64,000 nucleotides of DNA from Oleispirillum sp963678075 (GCA_963678075.2 CAXXPK010000007.1:62001-126000); one strand, 5' to 3'; shown: positions 8,443 through 17,571, numbered from the stretch's first letter. Notes: a model not told the origin generated them from the sequence alone. Numbers and translations are program-made.

Positions 8443-9020
8443 ATGTTCCGCCACTTCCCGTTCGCGCTTTTGCTGCTTGTCCCCATGCCGATTCTCGCCA
8501 CCGACCTGCCCCCCAGGGATTGGGGCTTCTGGTCTGGGACTGCTATCGTCCCAGAAAGGCGGTCGCCGACTTCATGGCCTGGGCAAAAACTCCAGACACC
8601 CGAATGCGGGCGGAATTTTATCCCAACGCCGCCAAAACCGATTTCGAGCGCCTGGGCTGTGTCGCGCGACGTAGCGCCCACTCGCGCGGATCGACGGTGG
8701 ACCTGGCGCCGACCGGACCCGCCGCGCCGCCGCGCCGCGACTGGAAACCGGGCGATACCCTGACCGCCTGCACCGCCGACTTCGGCATCCGTTACCCAGA
8801 CGGCACGCTGGATATGGGAACCGGCTTCGACTGTTTCGACGAACAATCTCATCCAGCGGCCTCCGCGATCACGGCGGAGGCCCGCCGCAACCGCGATACG
8901 CTGTCCAACGTCATGGCCAAGCACGGTTTTTCCGGTATAGACAGCGAGTGGTGGCACTTCACCCTGCGGGACGAACCCTTTCCCAAGCGCAGTTTCGACT
9001 TCAACACGAGGGGACGGTAG
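8443..9020 (+). pseudogene. VanX-like D-Ala-D-Ala dipeptidase (M15), internally deleted
   Basis: The ATG at 8443 follows GGAGG and begins a good signal peptide (MFRHFPFALLLLVPMP). After ATDLPP the frame is lost; from APQGLGLLVWDCYRP (about 8509) the M15 domain continues one frame over to 9020. The zinc motif SAHSRGSTVD and the catalytic EWWHF are intact. About 50 N-terminal domain residues expected between signal peptide and WDCYRP are absent, so a deletion not divisible by three joined the ends. The family hydrolyses D-Ala-D-Ala in cell-wall recycling. Dead unless translation starts inside. Confidence 0.75.
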
Positions 9021-9192
9021 TGCCTGCCCCATTCCCGCGCCTCCATGCCCCCAATAAGTTTAATGGATTGTTAAGGAATGCCGACATCTAGGGAGCTTTT
9101 CTCATTTGCTTCTTGATTTCATCCCAAAACACACCAAGTAGAGATTGGGGTGGACTGACAGTGTTCAGCCTCCCTCTCTCAGGGTCCACTTC

Positions 9193-9226
9193 GCAGCCGA
9201 TCATCAAACGCCGGCTGCCTTTTTTG
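9193..9226 (+). terminator. Rho-independent terminator
   Basis: GCAGCCG pairs with CGGCTGC around a 12-base loop and is followed by CTTTTTT. It lies after the VanX-like gene and before the dsbD remnant. Confidence 0.5.
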
Positions 9227-9275
9227 TTCGGGGGCCGGGATTGAAATCCTCGGACCCGCATAGAACGCCGCGCCG

Positions 9276-9924
9276 ATGATCCTTTTGCCGCGCCCGTTCA
9301 TCCTCGCCGTTTGTCTGGACGCCGTTCCGGCGCTGGCCGACACACCGCAGGCCCGCGACGACCGGACCGAGATCCAGCTGATCGCCGCCACCGCCGATGT
9401 CGCCCCCGGCCAAGCCCTGGACCTGGGCATCTCCTTTCGGCTGCCCCCCCGGCTGGCACATCTATGCCAAGAACCCCGGTGACGCCGGTCTGCCCACCAC
9501 GGTTTCCTGGCATCCGCCACCCGGGGCCACCGTCGGCGCGCTGATCTATCCGCCGCACAGCACGTTCGACGAGGGAGGCCTGACCACCTTCGGCCATGCC
9601 GGGTGCGCGGTCTTCACCGCCCGCGCCACGGTTCCTTCAGGCGGCACGACGTTCACTGTCGGCGCCCACGTCACTTGGCTGGCCTGCAAGGACATCTGCA
9701 TCCCCGGCGCCGCCGATCTGTCGCTGACCCTGCCCGTCACCGCCGGGCTTCCCCGTGCCTCCGCCGAGACCACCCAGTTCCCCACCGTTCCGCCATCGCC
9801 AACCGCCGCGGCGTTCGGGCTTGCCATGGCGCCGGGCCTCGCCCTGCTGGGCGGCCTGCTGCTCAACCCTGATGCCCTGCGTCTTCCCGATCCTGGCCCT
9901 GAAGGTCCTGATTAGGCAGGCCTG
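9276..9924 (+). pseudogene. DsbD/ScsB-like thiol:disulfide interchange protein, frameshifted and cut by an IS
   Basis: Three frames together spell the N-terminal part of a DsbD-type reductase: signal peptide (MILLPRPFILAV), periplasmic domain (GWHIYAKNPGDAGLP, VTWLACKDICIPG) and the first membrane helix with LMPCVFPILALKVL. Frame changes fall at a seven-C run (9444-9450) and at a CCC (9867-9869); each reads as one extra C. The gene then ends at the left end of the insertion sequence, losing most membrane helices and any thioredoxin domain. The intact protein passes electrons to periplasmic thiol enzymes. Confidence 0.8.
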
Positions 9925-10770
9925 GGCTCAGGCCCCATTAAATTATTGCCAGGCAGATCGGCGGCTGATTCCCTCATGGGAGGGAGGACCCCATCCATGA
10001 GTGATCTGTTTTGGTTGTCAGAGAGGCAGTTGGCGAAGATCGAGCCGCATTTCCCGCTATCGCATGGCGTGCTGCGGGTTGATGATCGGCGAGTGATCAG
10101 CGGCATCGTTCATGTGATCCGCAACGGCTTACGGTGGCGAGATGCACCACCCGTCCATGGCCCCCACAAAACCCTCTATAATCGTTTCGTTCGCTGGAGC
10201 CGACTTGGGGTGTTCAGCCGGATCTTCGCGGCCTTGACGGGAGAGGCTGGCCCTCCAGACCGGTTGATGATCGATGCAACCCACCTGAAAGCTCATCGGA
10301 CCGTCGCGAGCCTCTATAAAAAGGGGCTCTTCCCCGATGTATCGGACGCACAAAAGGCGGGCTGAACTCCAAGCTTCATGCGGTTTGCGACGGACAAGGA
10401 AGGCCCCTCATCCTGCTGCTCAGCGAGGGGCAAATGAGCGATCACAAAGGCGCGATGCTGTTGCTCGACCTATTTCCCAAGGCCAACGTCCTGATCGCCG
10501 ACAAGGGCTATGACGGTGATCCCCTTCGAGAGGCTTTGACACAGCGAGGGATCGCTACATGCATCCCGCCAATGCGTCATCGCAAAACCCAGTACGCTTA
10601 CGACAAAACCCTCTATCGCCAGCGTCATAGGATCGAGAACCTCTTCGCTCGCCTCAAGGATTGGCGGCGTATCCACACCCGATATGACCGATGCGCGGAT
10701 ATCTTCTTTGCCGCCGTCATCATCGCGGTACTCCTCCTCTTCTGGATCGAACCTTAATGAGTCCTGAGCC
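9925..10770 (+). mobile_element. IS5-family insertion sequence, copy 1
   Basis: An 846-bp element repeated in the same orientation at 55760-56605 with no indels and about a dozen substitutions. Ends are inverted repeats: GGCTCAGGCCCCATTAA at the left and the complement of GGCTCAGGACTCATTAA at the right. Two overlapping transposase frames with a -1 shift are typical of the IS427 group. The flanks are a dsbD fragment and a pump gene fragment, with no target-site duplication visible, so recombination or deletion has happened at this copy. Confidence 0.9.
9997..10757 (+). CDS. IS5-family (IS427 group) transposase, two frames joined by -1 frameshift
   Basis: Frame A (9997-10365, MSDLFWLSERQLAKIEPHF) encodes the N-terminal DNA-binding part and the first catalytic Asp in MIDATHLKAHR. 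Frame B, one base back, runs from about 10345 to 10757 with the second Asp in IADKGYDGD and Glu in RIENLFARLKDWRR. The switch point is the A-run in GCACAAAAGGCG, a plausible slippery site. A strong AGGGAGGA lies nine bases before the ATG. All DDE residues are present, so this copy may be active. Confidence 0.85.
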
Positions 10771-11736
10771 TCGCCCCGCCGGGAAGACTTTCTGAAAATC
10801 GGCAAGCTTGGCGCGCACCGCGTTCGCGGTGTCGAGGGCGTTGGCGCCGGAAGACAGTTTGATCGCCATGCCGCCCGCGGCCATGCGATTGAAGCGGCTG
10901 AAGGTCTCATAATTCTCCGCCCCCAATTCGATCCGCGCCACGTCTTTCAGCAAAAGGTGCGAACCGTCTGGGTTGACCCGGATCAGGATGTCGCCGAATT
11001 CCTCGACGGTTTCCAGGCGCTGCTGCGCGATCACCGTGACGTTCAGCGGCTGTCCTTCCACCGCCGGTGCTCCCCCCAACTGTCCGGCGGAGATGGTGGC
11101 ATTTTCCGCCTCGATCGCGGCAACGACATCGGTGGTGGTGACGCCGAAGCCGTGCAGTTTGCCGGGGTCCAACCAGACCCGCATGGCGTGCTGCCGTCCG
11201 AACAGGGTGGTGTCGCCAACGCCGGTTACGCGGCTGATCGGGTTGAGGACGCTTGAGCCGACATAGTCCTCGATGTCACCCTGGGACATCGAACCGTCGG
11301 TGGACACGAAGCCGATCACCATCAGGAAGCTTTTCGCCGCCTTCGCCACGGTGATGCCCTGTTGCTGCACCTCTTGCGGCAGAAGCCGGGTGGCGAGTTG
11401 CAGCTTGTTCTGCACCTGTACCTGGGCGATGTCGGGGTCGGCCTCGGGGTCGAAGGTAAGGGTGATGCTGACGTTGCCCGAGGAATCGCTGGTCGCGGAC
11501 ATGTGGCGGAAATGGTCGATGCCGCTCATCTTCTGCTCGATCTCCTGGGTGACGGTGTCCTCCAGGGTCTTGGCCGACGCGCCGGGATGGCTGGCGTTGA
11601 TCACCACCGAGGGCGGCGCGATGCGCGGATACTGCTCGATCGGCAGGCTCAGGATCGCCAGGACTCCGCCGAGCATGATGGAGATCGCGATCACCCAGGC
11701 GAAAACCGGGTGATCAATGAAAAACCTCGAAATCAT
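10771..11736 (-). pseudogene. RND efflux pump inner-membrane protein, truncated by IS
   Basis: The frame from 11736 begins MISRFFIDHPVFAWVIAI, the first helix of AcrB/MexB-type HAE1 pumps, and continues through the first porter subdomains (LPIEQYPRIAPPSV, TLTFDPEADPDIAQVQVQNK). It is cut after about 322 codons by the right end of the IS; family members have about 1,040 residues. The remaining piece has one membrane helix and cannot pump. Its adaptor lies 12 bases upstream in the same operon and is intact. Confidence 0.9.
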
Positions 11737-11748
11737 GGATTGATCTTC

Positions 11749-12915
11749 CTAACGCAAGGCCACCCGGGGCGGTTCCGCCGTCGCCGGGACCGGCGCCACC
11801 GCGACGCCGGGACGCAGATTCTGCAAGCCATCGACGATCACCCGGTCGCCCGCCTTCAGACCGTCCTCGACCACCCAGTCCTGGCCGACCAGCCGCGAGA
11901 CGGCGATCGGACGAAGCCGCGCCTGGTTGTTTTTCCCCGGAACCCAGACGTTGGCGCCGCCCGAGGCATCGCGGATCAGGGCCCTCTGCGGCACGGTCAG
12001 GACGTTCTTGCTGACCCCCCGGGCGACCTGGGCGCGGACGAACATTCCCGGCAGCAATTCGTGCTTGGGATTGGGAAAGATCGCCCGCACCGTCACCGTG
12101 CCGGTGGTCTGGTTGACCGTGATGTCGGAGAATTGCATGGTGCCGGAATGGGTAAAGGGCGCGACGTCCCCCTCCACGGTGAGGGTGACCTTCAGGTCGT
12201 CGGATTTGCTGTCGAGACGTCCGGCCTCCACCTCCCGGCGGAGCTGCATCATCGCGACGCTCGGCTGGGTGAGATCGACATAGGTCGGGTCGAGCTGGGT
12301 GACGGTGGCAAGGGCGGTCTCCTGGTTGGCGGTGACGAGAGCGCCCTCGGTCACCGAGGACTTGCCGATGCGGCCGGAAATCGGCGCGTTCACCCGGGTA
12401 TAGACCAGATCGATCCTGGCAAGGTCGAGGGCGACCTTTGCCGACTTCACCTCGGCCTTCGCCTGATCCAAGCTGGCGATCGCGTCGTCGTGGTCCTGCT
12501 TGCTGACCGCGTTGATGCGCACCAGTTCGGCATAGCGCGACGCCTTCGCCCGCACCGACTTCAGAGTGGCGTTGGCCTTGGCGAGATAGGCCTCGGCGCC
12601 GGCCAGCGCGGCGGCATAGCGGTCTGGGTCGATCTGATAGAGCTGCTGCCCGGAACGGACCTCACCGCCTTCCTCGAACATCCGGCGCTTCAGGATGCCC
12701 GAAACCTGGGGCCGGACCTCCGACACCCGATAGGCGGTGACCCGACCCGGCAGTTCCGAGGTCAGGCCGACGTCACGCGGCACGATCTCGACCACCCCGA
12801 CCTCGACGGAACGCGGCGCCAACGCCGAAGACGCCCCATCCTTGCACCCCACCAACGCCGTCAAAACGCAAACCAGCCCCGCCGCTTTTAGACCGATTGT
12901 CCGCAAATCCGTCAT
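11749..12915 (-). CDS. RND efflux periplasmic adaptor (membrane fusion) lipoprotein
   Basis: An AcrA/MexA-type adaptor of 388 residues that would link inner-membrane pump and outer-membrane channel. It has a lipoprotein signal with lipobox LVGC (about residue 23), lipoyl halves (EVRPQVSGILKRRMF, NAPISGRIGKSSV), an alpha-hairpin (residues 95-165) and a C-terminal beta-barrel (PNPKHELLPGMFVRAQV). I chose the ATG at 12915 because GAGG precedes it and the signal peptide starts there; the frame is open to 13011. Its pump partner downstream is truncated, so it has no local function left. Confidence 0.9.
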   Translation of the reverse strand: MTDLRTIGLKAAGLVCVLTALVGCKDGASSALAPRSVEVGVVEIVPRDVGLTSELPGRVTAYRVSEVRPQVSGILKRRMFEEGGEVRSGQQLYQIDPDRYAAALAGAEAYLAKANATLKSVRAKASRYAELVRINAVSKQDHDDAIASLDQAKAEVKSAKVALDLARIDLVYTRVNAPISGRIGKSSVTEGALVTANQETALATVTQLDPTYVDLTQPSVAMMQLRREVEAGRLDSKSDDLKVTLTVEGDVAPFTHSGTMQFSDITVNQTTGTVTVRAIFPNPKHELLPGMFVRAQVARGVSKNVLTVPQRALIRDASGGANVWVPGKNNQARLRPIAVSRLVGQDWVVEDGLKAGDRVIVDGLQNLRPGVAVAPVPATAEPPRVALR

Positions 12916-12983
12916 CACATCCTCTTGCATCCTCGCGGCAACACCGCACGTCCGGACGATCCATTGACATCGACCGCCGGAGA

Positions 12984-13004
12984 TGTACTGTATAGTACAG
13001 TACA
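12984..13004. promoter_or_regulatory. perfect palindromic operator between TetR gene and efflux operon
   Basis: TGTACTGTA-N3-TACAGTACA is a perfect 9-3-9 inverted repeat in the divergent intergenic region. A TTGACA (12964-12969) lies 16 bases before TACTGT, so the palindrome covers a likely rightward -10; leftward it contains TATACA. This is the expected position for the TetR-type repressor encoded next door. Confidence 0.7.
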
Positions 13005-13138
13005 CCCGCATAAAAAACGCCTTCCTCCTCGATCAACGTGACGAAAGTCACACAATCCGCCGTTCCCGTGTCACGTTGCGAAAGCCGGAAGGGAACCGTA
13101 CGCTCCGGCCTTATGACCGTAAGGGGATTGACATCGAC

Positions 13139-13792
13139 ATGCCGGGAAACACCGCAACGGAACCATCCAACCTTCGGCGTGAAAAGCGGCGCCGCGCCAT
13201 TCTTGCGGCGACACGGACGCTTTTCCTGAGGAAGGGCTACGAACGCACTACCTTAAGCGACGTGCTTGCGCTTTCCGGCGGCTCCCGCAGCACCCTGGCC
13301 GAGCTGTTCGGCAACAAGGAAGGCCTGTTCGGCGAGGTCTTGCAGGATGTAAACCGCCACATCGAAGCGACCTTCGACACCCTTGAAGCCAGCGATGCCC
13401 CGCCCGAAGTCGCCCTCAGGGACTTCGGGCATCAATTCCTTGACGTTCTTCTGGTGCCGGAAACCATCGCGATGCTGCGGATACTCATCGCCGAAGGGCG
13501 GCACTTCCCCGAGGTCGTCAGCGCCTTCTTCCGTATGGGGCCGGACGTGGGGGAAGCGAAATTGGCGGCCTGTCTGCAACGCTGCATCAACAAAGGCTTG
13601 ATGCGCCCCCTCGACCCATGGGTCATGTCGCGGGCTTTTCGTAGCATGATCCTTGAAGATTCGGCCTTTCGCGTGGCTGCGGGCGCCACTTTGTCCGATC
13701 AACGAAATTACGTCCGCACGCAAATCGACACCGCCGTGTCGATCTTTCTGTTCGGGTCGTCGCGTCAAGAAACGACCCCAGGCCTCCCGTAA
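13139..13792 (+). CDS. TetR-family transcriptional repressor of the efflux operon
   Basis: A 217-residue regulator with an N-terminal HTH (RRAILAATRTLFLRKGYERT, then TLSDVLALSGGSRSTLAELF) and a C-terminal ligand domain resembling AcrR/MexZ-type sensors (FGHQFLDVLLVPETIAMLRI). Divergent from the adaptor gene, with a perfect palindrome between them. The ATG at 13139 was chosen because the HTH follows after about 20 residues; the frame is open further upstream to 12983 but would run through the operator. Ligand unknown. Confidence 0.85.
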   Translation: MPGNTATEPSNLRREKRRRAILAATRTLFLRKGYERTTLSDVLALSGGSRSTLAELFGNKEGLFGEVLQDVNRHIEATFDTLEASDAPPEVALRDFGHQFLDVLLVPETIAMLRILIAEGRHFPEVVSAFFRMGPDVGEAKLAACLQRCINKGLMRPLDPWVMSRAFRSMILEDSAFRVAAGATLSDQRNYVRTQIDTAVSIFLFGSSRQETTPGLP

Positions 13793-13839
13793 AAACAAGA
13801 AAACCGCCCATAGGACGGTTTGCGCGACGTTTAGAAAAG

Positions 13840-13915
13840 TGGCGTCCCCAAGGGGAGTCGAACCCCTGTTACCGCCGTGAGAGGGCGGTGTCCTAGGCCT
13901 CTAGACGATGGGGAC
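13840..13915 (-). tRNA. tRNA-Glu (CTC)
   Basis: A 76-base cloverleaf with encoded CCA. Acceptor stem GTCCCC/GGGGAC, T arm AGGGG-TTCGACT-CCCCT, anticodon loop CTCTCAC giving CTC. It lies head to tail with a second tRNA-Glu 82 bases upstream. Confidence 0.95.
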
Positions 13916-13997
13916 CTATAGACCGTAACGGACGATTAGCACGGATGAACGGGATTTGTCCATATTTCCGCGCATCCTCCGCCCCATGGCGTTCCGG

Positions 13998-14073
13998 TGG
14001 CGACCCCAACGGGATTCGAACCCGTGTTACCGGCGTGAAAGGCCGATGTCCTAGGCCTCTAGACGATGGGGTC
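13998..14073 (-). tRNA. tRNA-Glu (TTC)
   Basis: A 76-base cloverleaf with encoded CCA. Acceptor stem GACCCC/GGGGTC, anticodon loop CTTTCAC giving TTC, T arm ACGGG-TTCGAAT-CCCGT. D arm and variable loop are the same as in the neighbouring tRNA-Glu(CTC), which suggests an old duplication. Confidence 0.95.
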
Positions 14074-14147
14074 GCGGCCAGAAACGGAGCGCCCTTTTAC
14101 CCGTTGGGGGGTGACGGCGCAAGCCCTTTTTTGCAGGAACGACGCTT

Positions 14148-14585
14148 TCAGATCAAGCGAAACGGCACCGCGCGCAAACCAGGGCCGGGAACCGCAAAAA
14201 AAGCCCCCACGCGCCCCCCTGTCGCGGTTGGCGAGACGATCAGCCAAAGAAGCCCTTCCTCCTCGGCCCATGCAAAATCGACGGACGACGGCACGGGCGG
14301 CGCCTCTGGATGAGAATGATAGAGGCCGACCACCGTTAGGCCTCCCTCCTCTTCCCGCAACCGTCGCTGCAACGACAGACGGCCTCTGGGATCGAGTTCG
14401 AAGCGATCGGTCGCCACGGCCAGATTGGCGACGGGAACCGCGCGAAGAATCCGCAACGTATCGCTCTCGTCGCACGCCCCGACCAGAAGACCACAAGCCT
14501 CGCGCGGACCGAGCGCGACCACATCGGCCAGGATCGTCCGCCAGGCGGACCGTGCGCAAACGGCACGGACGATCGTCGCGGTCAT
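14148..14585 (-). CDS. M67-family JAB/MPN metallopeptidase
   Basis: A 145-residue JAMM-domain protein. The catalytic Glu is in REACGLLVG (about residue 30) and the zinc motif H-x-H-x7-S-x2-D is complete in HSHPEAPPVPSSVD. Bacterial members of this size include Mec-type peptidases that cleave sulfur-carrier conjugates, but the substrate here is unknown. The start overlaps the stop of the preceding membrane protein by four bases, so the two are coupled. Confidence 0.8.
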   Translation of the reverse strand: MTATIVRAVCARSAWRTILADVVALGPREACGLLVGACDESDTLRILRAVPVANLAVATDRFELDPRGRLSLQRRLREEEGGLTVVGLYHSHPEAPPVPSSVDFAWAEEEGLLWLIVSPTATGGRVGAFFAVPGPGLRAVPFRLI

Positions 14586-14980
14586 TTTGCCGGGCGGGGC
14601 GGGCGGCTGTCGGCATCACCCATGTCGATACGACCGACCACCCGTCGCTTGACCAGATCGACTACCAGAACCCGATCCGAGACACCGCCCCCCTGTACCG
14701 TCAGATAGACCACGCCCCCCTGCGCCGTCACCTGAGCGATGACGGAGCCCGTCGGCTGGGCAAGACCGATCGCATCGAAATCCTCGACCGCCGTCGTCGA
14801 CGCCGCCGGAACCGCCACGGCGGGCGGCGACGCGGCGTTTTCCTGCTGTGGGTTTTGCGGCGAGGTCTTATAGAATAGGCCATAGCCCAAAAGCCCAAGA
14901 GCCCCAATGATCAGGACTCCCATGGCTGCGGACAACACTTTCACGACTTTAATCACGGTGCCGTTCGCTCCATGTCTCAT
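14582..14980 (-). CDS. single-span inner-membrane protein, possibly DUF6476-like
   Basis: The 132-residue protein has one membrane helix near the N-terminus (residues 16-37, LSAAMGVLIIGALGLLGYGL), a Pro/Ala linker and a C-terminal periplasmic beta-rich domain ending DLVKRRVVGRIDMGD. Small proteins like this often lie beside rluD and rpoH in alphaproteobacteria; the DUF6476 name is from memory and should be treated as tentative. Its start region overlaps the start of rluD on the other strand by nine bases. Confidence 0.65.
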   Translation of the reverse strand: MRHGANGTVIKVVKVLSAAMGVLIIGALGLLGYGLFYKTSPQNPQQENAASPPAVAVPAASTTAVEDFDAIGLAQPTGSVIAQVTAQGGVVYLTVQGGGVSDRVLVVDLVKRRVVGRIDMGDADSRPPRPAK

Positions 14981-15976
14981 CCATCCGATGACGCCCCCAC
15001 TCCACCGCTCGCCGCGATTTGGCCCAAGGACGCCGCGCCCGCCCGCCTGGACAAGGCCTGCGCGACCGCCTTTCCGGAAATTTCCCGATCCCGCCTTAAG
15101 GCATTGATCGAGGACGGTCGGGTCGGCGTCGATGGCGGCACCTTAACCGACCCCTCCGCCAAGGTCAAACCGGGGCAGGCCTTGAGCCTTGTGCTGCCGC
15201 CTCCGACTCCGGCGGAACCGGAGGCCCAGGACATCCCACTGACCGTCGTTTACGAGGACGCCGACCTTCTGGTCCTCGACAAACCGCCGGGCCTCGTGGT
15301 GCATCCCGCCGCCGGCAACCAGGACGGAACCCTGGTCAACGCCCTGCTCGCCCACTGCGGCGACAGCCTGTCGGGAATCGGCGGCGTCAAGCGCCCCGGC
15401 ATCGTGCACCGCATCGACAAGGACACCAGCGGACTGATGGTGGTGGCAAAGTCGGATGCCGCGCACCTGGGGCTGTTCACCCAGTTCGCGGCACATACCC
15501 TGGATCGTGCCTATACCGCTTTGGTTTGGGGATATGTCGCCCCGGAGAACGGAGAATACGAAGGCAACATCGGACGCAACCCCCGCGACCGCAAGAAAAT
15601 GGCCGTCGTCGCCAGTGGCGGCAAAACCGCCCTGACCCGTTACCGCGTGCTGGAACGCTTCGGTCGAATCGCCACCCTGATCGAATGCCGACTCGCCACC
15701 GGACGCACCCATCAGATCCGAGTCCACCTCGCGGAAAACGGGCACCCCCTGGTCGGAGACCCGCTTTATGGTCGAAAGCCACATACGGGTATGAAAAATT
15801 TTCCAGACAACGTGAAGGGTTTTATCGATCAATTCCGCCGCCAGGCGCTGCACGCCCACCGCATAGGATTTAACCACCCGATTTTAAACGACTTTTTCTC
15901 CTTCGACGCCCCCCTCCCCGCCGACATGATCGCCCTGATCGCTGCGTTCCGCACCGCCTCGAAATCTAATACTTGA
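14972..15976 (+). CDS. rluD: 23S rRNA pseudouridine synthase, RluD type
   Basis: Makes pseudouridines in helix 69 of 23S rRNA. An N-terminal S4-like domain (ARLDKACATAFPEISRSRLK) precedes the catalytic domain with HRIDKDTSGLMVVAKSD, where the Asp is the nucleophile, and the conserved RVHLAENGHPLVGDPLYG. The 334 residues fit the RluC/RluD group; RluD over RluC is by length and neighbourhood. It lies upstream of rpoH, a common alphaproteobacterial order. Confidence 0.88.
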   Translation: MSHPSDDAPTPPLAAIWPKDAAPARLDKACATAFPEISRSRLKALIEDGRVGVDGGTLTDPSAKVKPGQALSLVLPPPTPAEPEAQDIPLTVVYEDADLLVLDKPPGLVVHPAAGNQDGTLVNALLAHCGDSLSGIGGVKRPGIVHRIDKDTSGLMVVAKSDAAHLGLFTQFAAHTLDRAYTALVWGYVAPENGEYEGNIGRNPRDRKKMAVVASGGKTALTRYRVLERFGRIATLIECRLATGRTHQIRVHLAENGHPLVGDPLYGRKPHTGMKNFPDNVKGFIDQFRRQALHAHRIGFNHPILNDFFSFDAPLPADMIALIAAFRTASKSNT

Positions 15977-16110
15977 CTACATACATGGGGAATTGCACGA
16001 TAAACGCATGAAGCGGGACGAGCCTACCAAACGTTCCGCCGCAATAAGCCCCGCCAGCCAACGGCAGGGCACCAAGGACCGAGTGCACGGCTGAGAAGGG
16101 AGGGCAGAAA

Positions 16111-16996
16111 ATGTCCGCAACAACCGTCGATCTGGTGATCGGGCCGGAACAAAATCTCACTCGCTACCTCCAGGAAATTCGTAAATTTCCCATGCTCTCT
16201 CCCGAAGAGGAGTTCGAGCTTTCCGTCCGTTATCGCGACCAGGGCGTCATGACCGCCGTCCACAAGATGGTGACCAGCCATTTGCGTCTGGTCGCCAAGA
16301 TCGCCATGGGCTATCGCGGCTATGGCCTGCCCATCGGCGAAGTCATTTCCGAAGGCAACGTCGGCCTGATGCAGTCGGTGAAGCGCTTCGACCCCGACTG
16401 CGGGTTCCGTTTGGCGACCTATGCGATGTGGTGGATTCGCGCCTCGATTCAGGAATACATTCTGCATTCGTGGTCGCTGGTGAAGATGGGAACCACCGCC
16501 GCGCAAAAGAAGCTGTTCTTCAACCTGCGCAAGCTGAAGGGACAGATGCAGGCGATCGAGGAAGGCGACCTGCACCCCGAAGTGGTCACCGCGATCGCCG
16601 TCAAGCTTTCGGTTGCCGAGGGTGAGGTGGTCAACATGAACCGTCGCCTCTCCAGCCCCGATCACTCGCTGAACGCGCCCTTGCGCATCGACGGCGACGG
16701 CGAATGGCAAGACTGGCTGGTCGATGACCGCGACGATCAAGAAACCCTTGCTGGCCGAACGCGAGGAATTGGGCGAGCGCCGCCGCTTGCCGAAAGACGC
16801 GCTGTGTCTGCTCAACCAACGGGAACGCCGCATTCTGCAAGCGCGCCGCCTGTCGGAAGAACCCTCCACCCTGGAGGATTTGAGCCGAGAGTACGGCGTC
16901 TCGCGCGAACGCATCCGTCAGATTGAAGTCCGTGCCCTGGAGAAGTTGCAAAAGAGCATGCGCTCTGCGGTCGTGGAGCAAAATCTCCACCTTTGA
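16111..16996 (+). CDS. rpoH: heat-shock sigma factor RpoH, apparent one-base frameshift
   Basis: RpoH directs heat-shock promoters. Frame 1 (from 16111) holds region 1.2/2 (NLTRYLQEIRKFPMLSPEEE, FDPDCGFRLATYAMWWIRAS) and region 3 to DDRDDQET. Region 4 (LCLLNQRERRILQARRL, GVSRERIRQIEVRALEKLQ) lies in another frame, 16724-16996. One extra C in the CCC at 16745-16747 explains the switch; without it the gene encodes 294 residues, the normal length. A strong AGGGAGGG precedes the ATG. Either a true mutation, a sequencing error, or a second copy of rpoH exists elsewhere. Confidence 0.85.
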
Positions 16997-17021
16997 CCCC
17001 GGGCAAGGACCGCCGAAAGAT

Positions 17022-17051
17022 AAAAACCCGCGCCAAAAGGCGCGGGTTTTT
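17022..17051. terminator. bidirectional Rho-independent terminator
   Basis: CCCGCGCC-AAAA-GGCGCGGG followed by TTTTT, with AAAAA on the other side. It ends rpoH on the plus strand and can also end the convergent membrane-protein genes. Confidence 0.9.
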
Positions 17052-17064
17052 CATGCCCGAAAGG

Positions 17065-17571
17065 TCAAACCTTGCTTTTCGCGACTTCCGGTCCCCAGAC
17101 CTGGGCCAGACGGGTTTGCGTTGTCTTCAGGGTGGCAATGCGGCGCTGCGCCGACATCTGCATGAACACGCCCACCACCGGCGGCAACGCGATGAACAGC
17201 ATCCACCCCAACCCCGCCGCGCCATAGATCGCCACCAGATTGAAGACGTCGGTCAGCAACGCGGCGGCGGCATCCACGGTGTGGCGACCGGCCCACAAGG
17301 TCAGCAGGAAAGGCGACGCCCCGGCGAAGTTCAACCCTCCGACGCAGATGCACTCATATTTTTCCGGACTGCGATCAACAACATAGGCCGCTACCGTCGG
17401 CAACAACGCAAAAAGCAGAAAGATCACGGTCGGCAGGAACATCAACCCGCCAAACACCACCAGCGACAACGCCAGAATACGGCTGAACGTACCGCCCAAG
17501 GGGGGGGCTTTCCGCGCCGCCACCGGTGCCTTCCTTGAGGACTTGGACACGAGGGTCTTGCCATTTTTCAC
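17065..17571 (-). CDS. multi-span membrane protein, function unknown
   Basis: About 168 residues with a basic N-terminus (KTLVSKSSRKAPVAARKA) and roughly four hydrophobic segments (ILALSLVVFGGLMFLP, FLLFALLPTVAAYVV, FLLTLWAG, GWMLFIALPPVVGVF). I place the start at the GTG at 17571, which overlaps the stop of the preceding gene (GTGA); the frame is open to 17598. No family recognised. It is translationally coupled to the coiled-coil membrane gene upstream and both precede a convergent terminator with rpoH. Confidence 0.65.
   Translation of the reverse strand: MKNGKTLVSKSSRKAPVAARKAPPLGGTFSRILALSLVVFGGLMFLPTVIFLLFALLPTVAAYVVDRSPEKYECICVGGLNFAGASPFLLTLWAGRHTVDAAAALLTDVFNLVAIYGAAGLGWMLFIALPPVVGVFMQMSAQRRIATLKTTQTRLAQVWGPEVAKSKV

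Noticed and set aside
13797..13830. AAACCG/CGGTTT hairpin after the TetR gene as a terminator
   Set aside because: Short stem and only three Ts; too weak to list.
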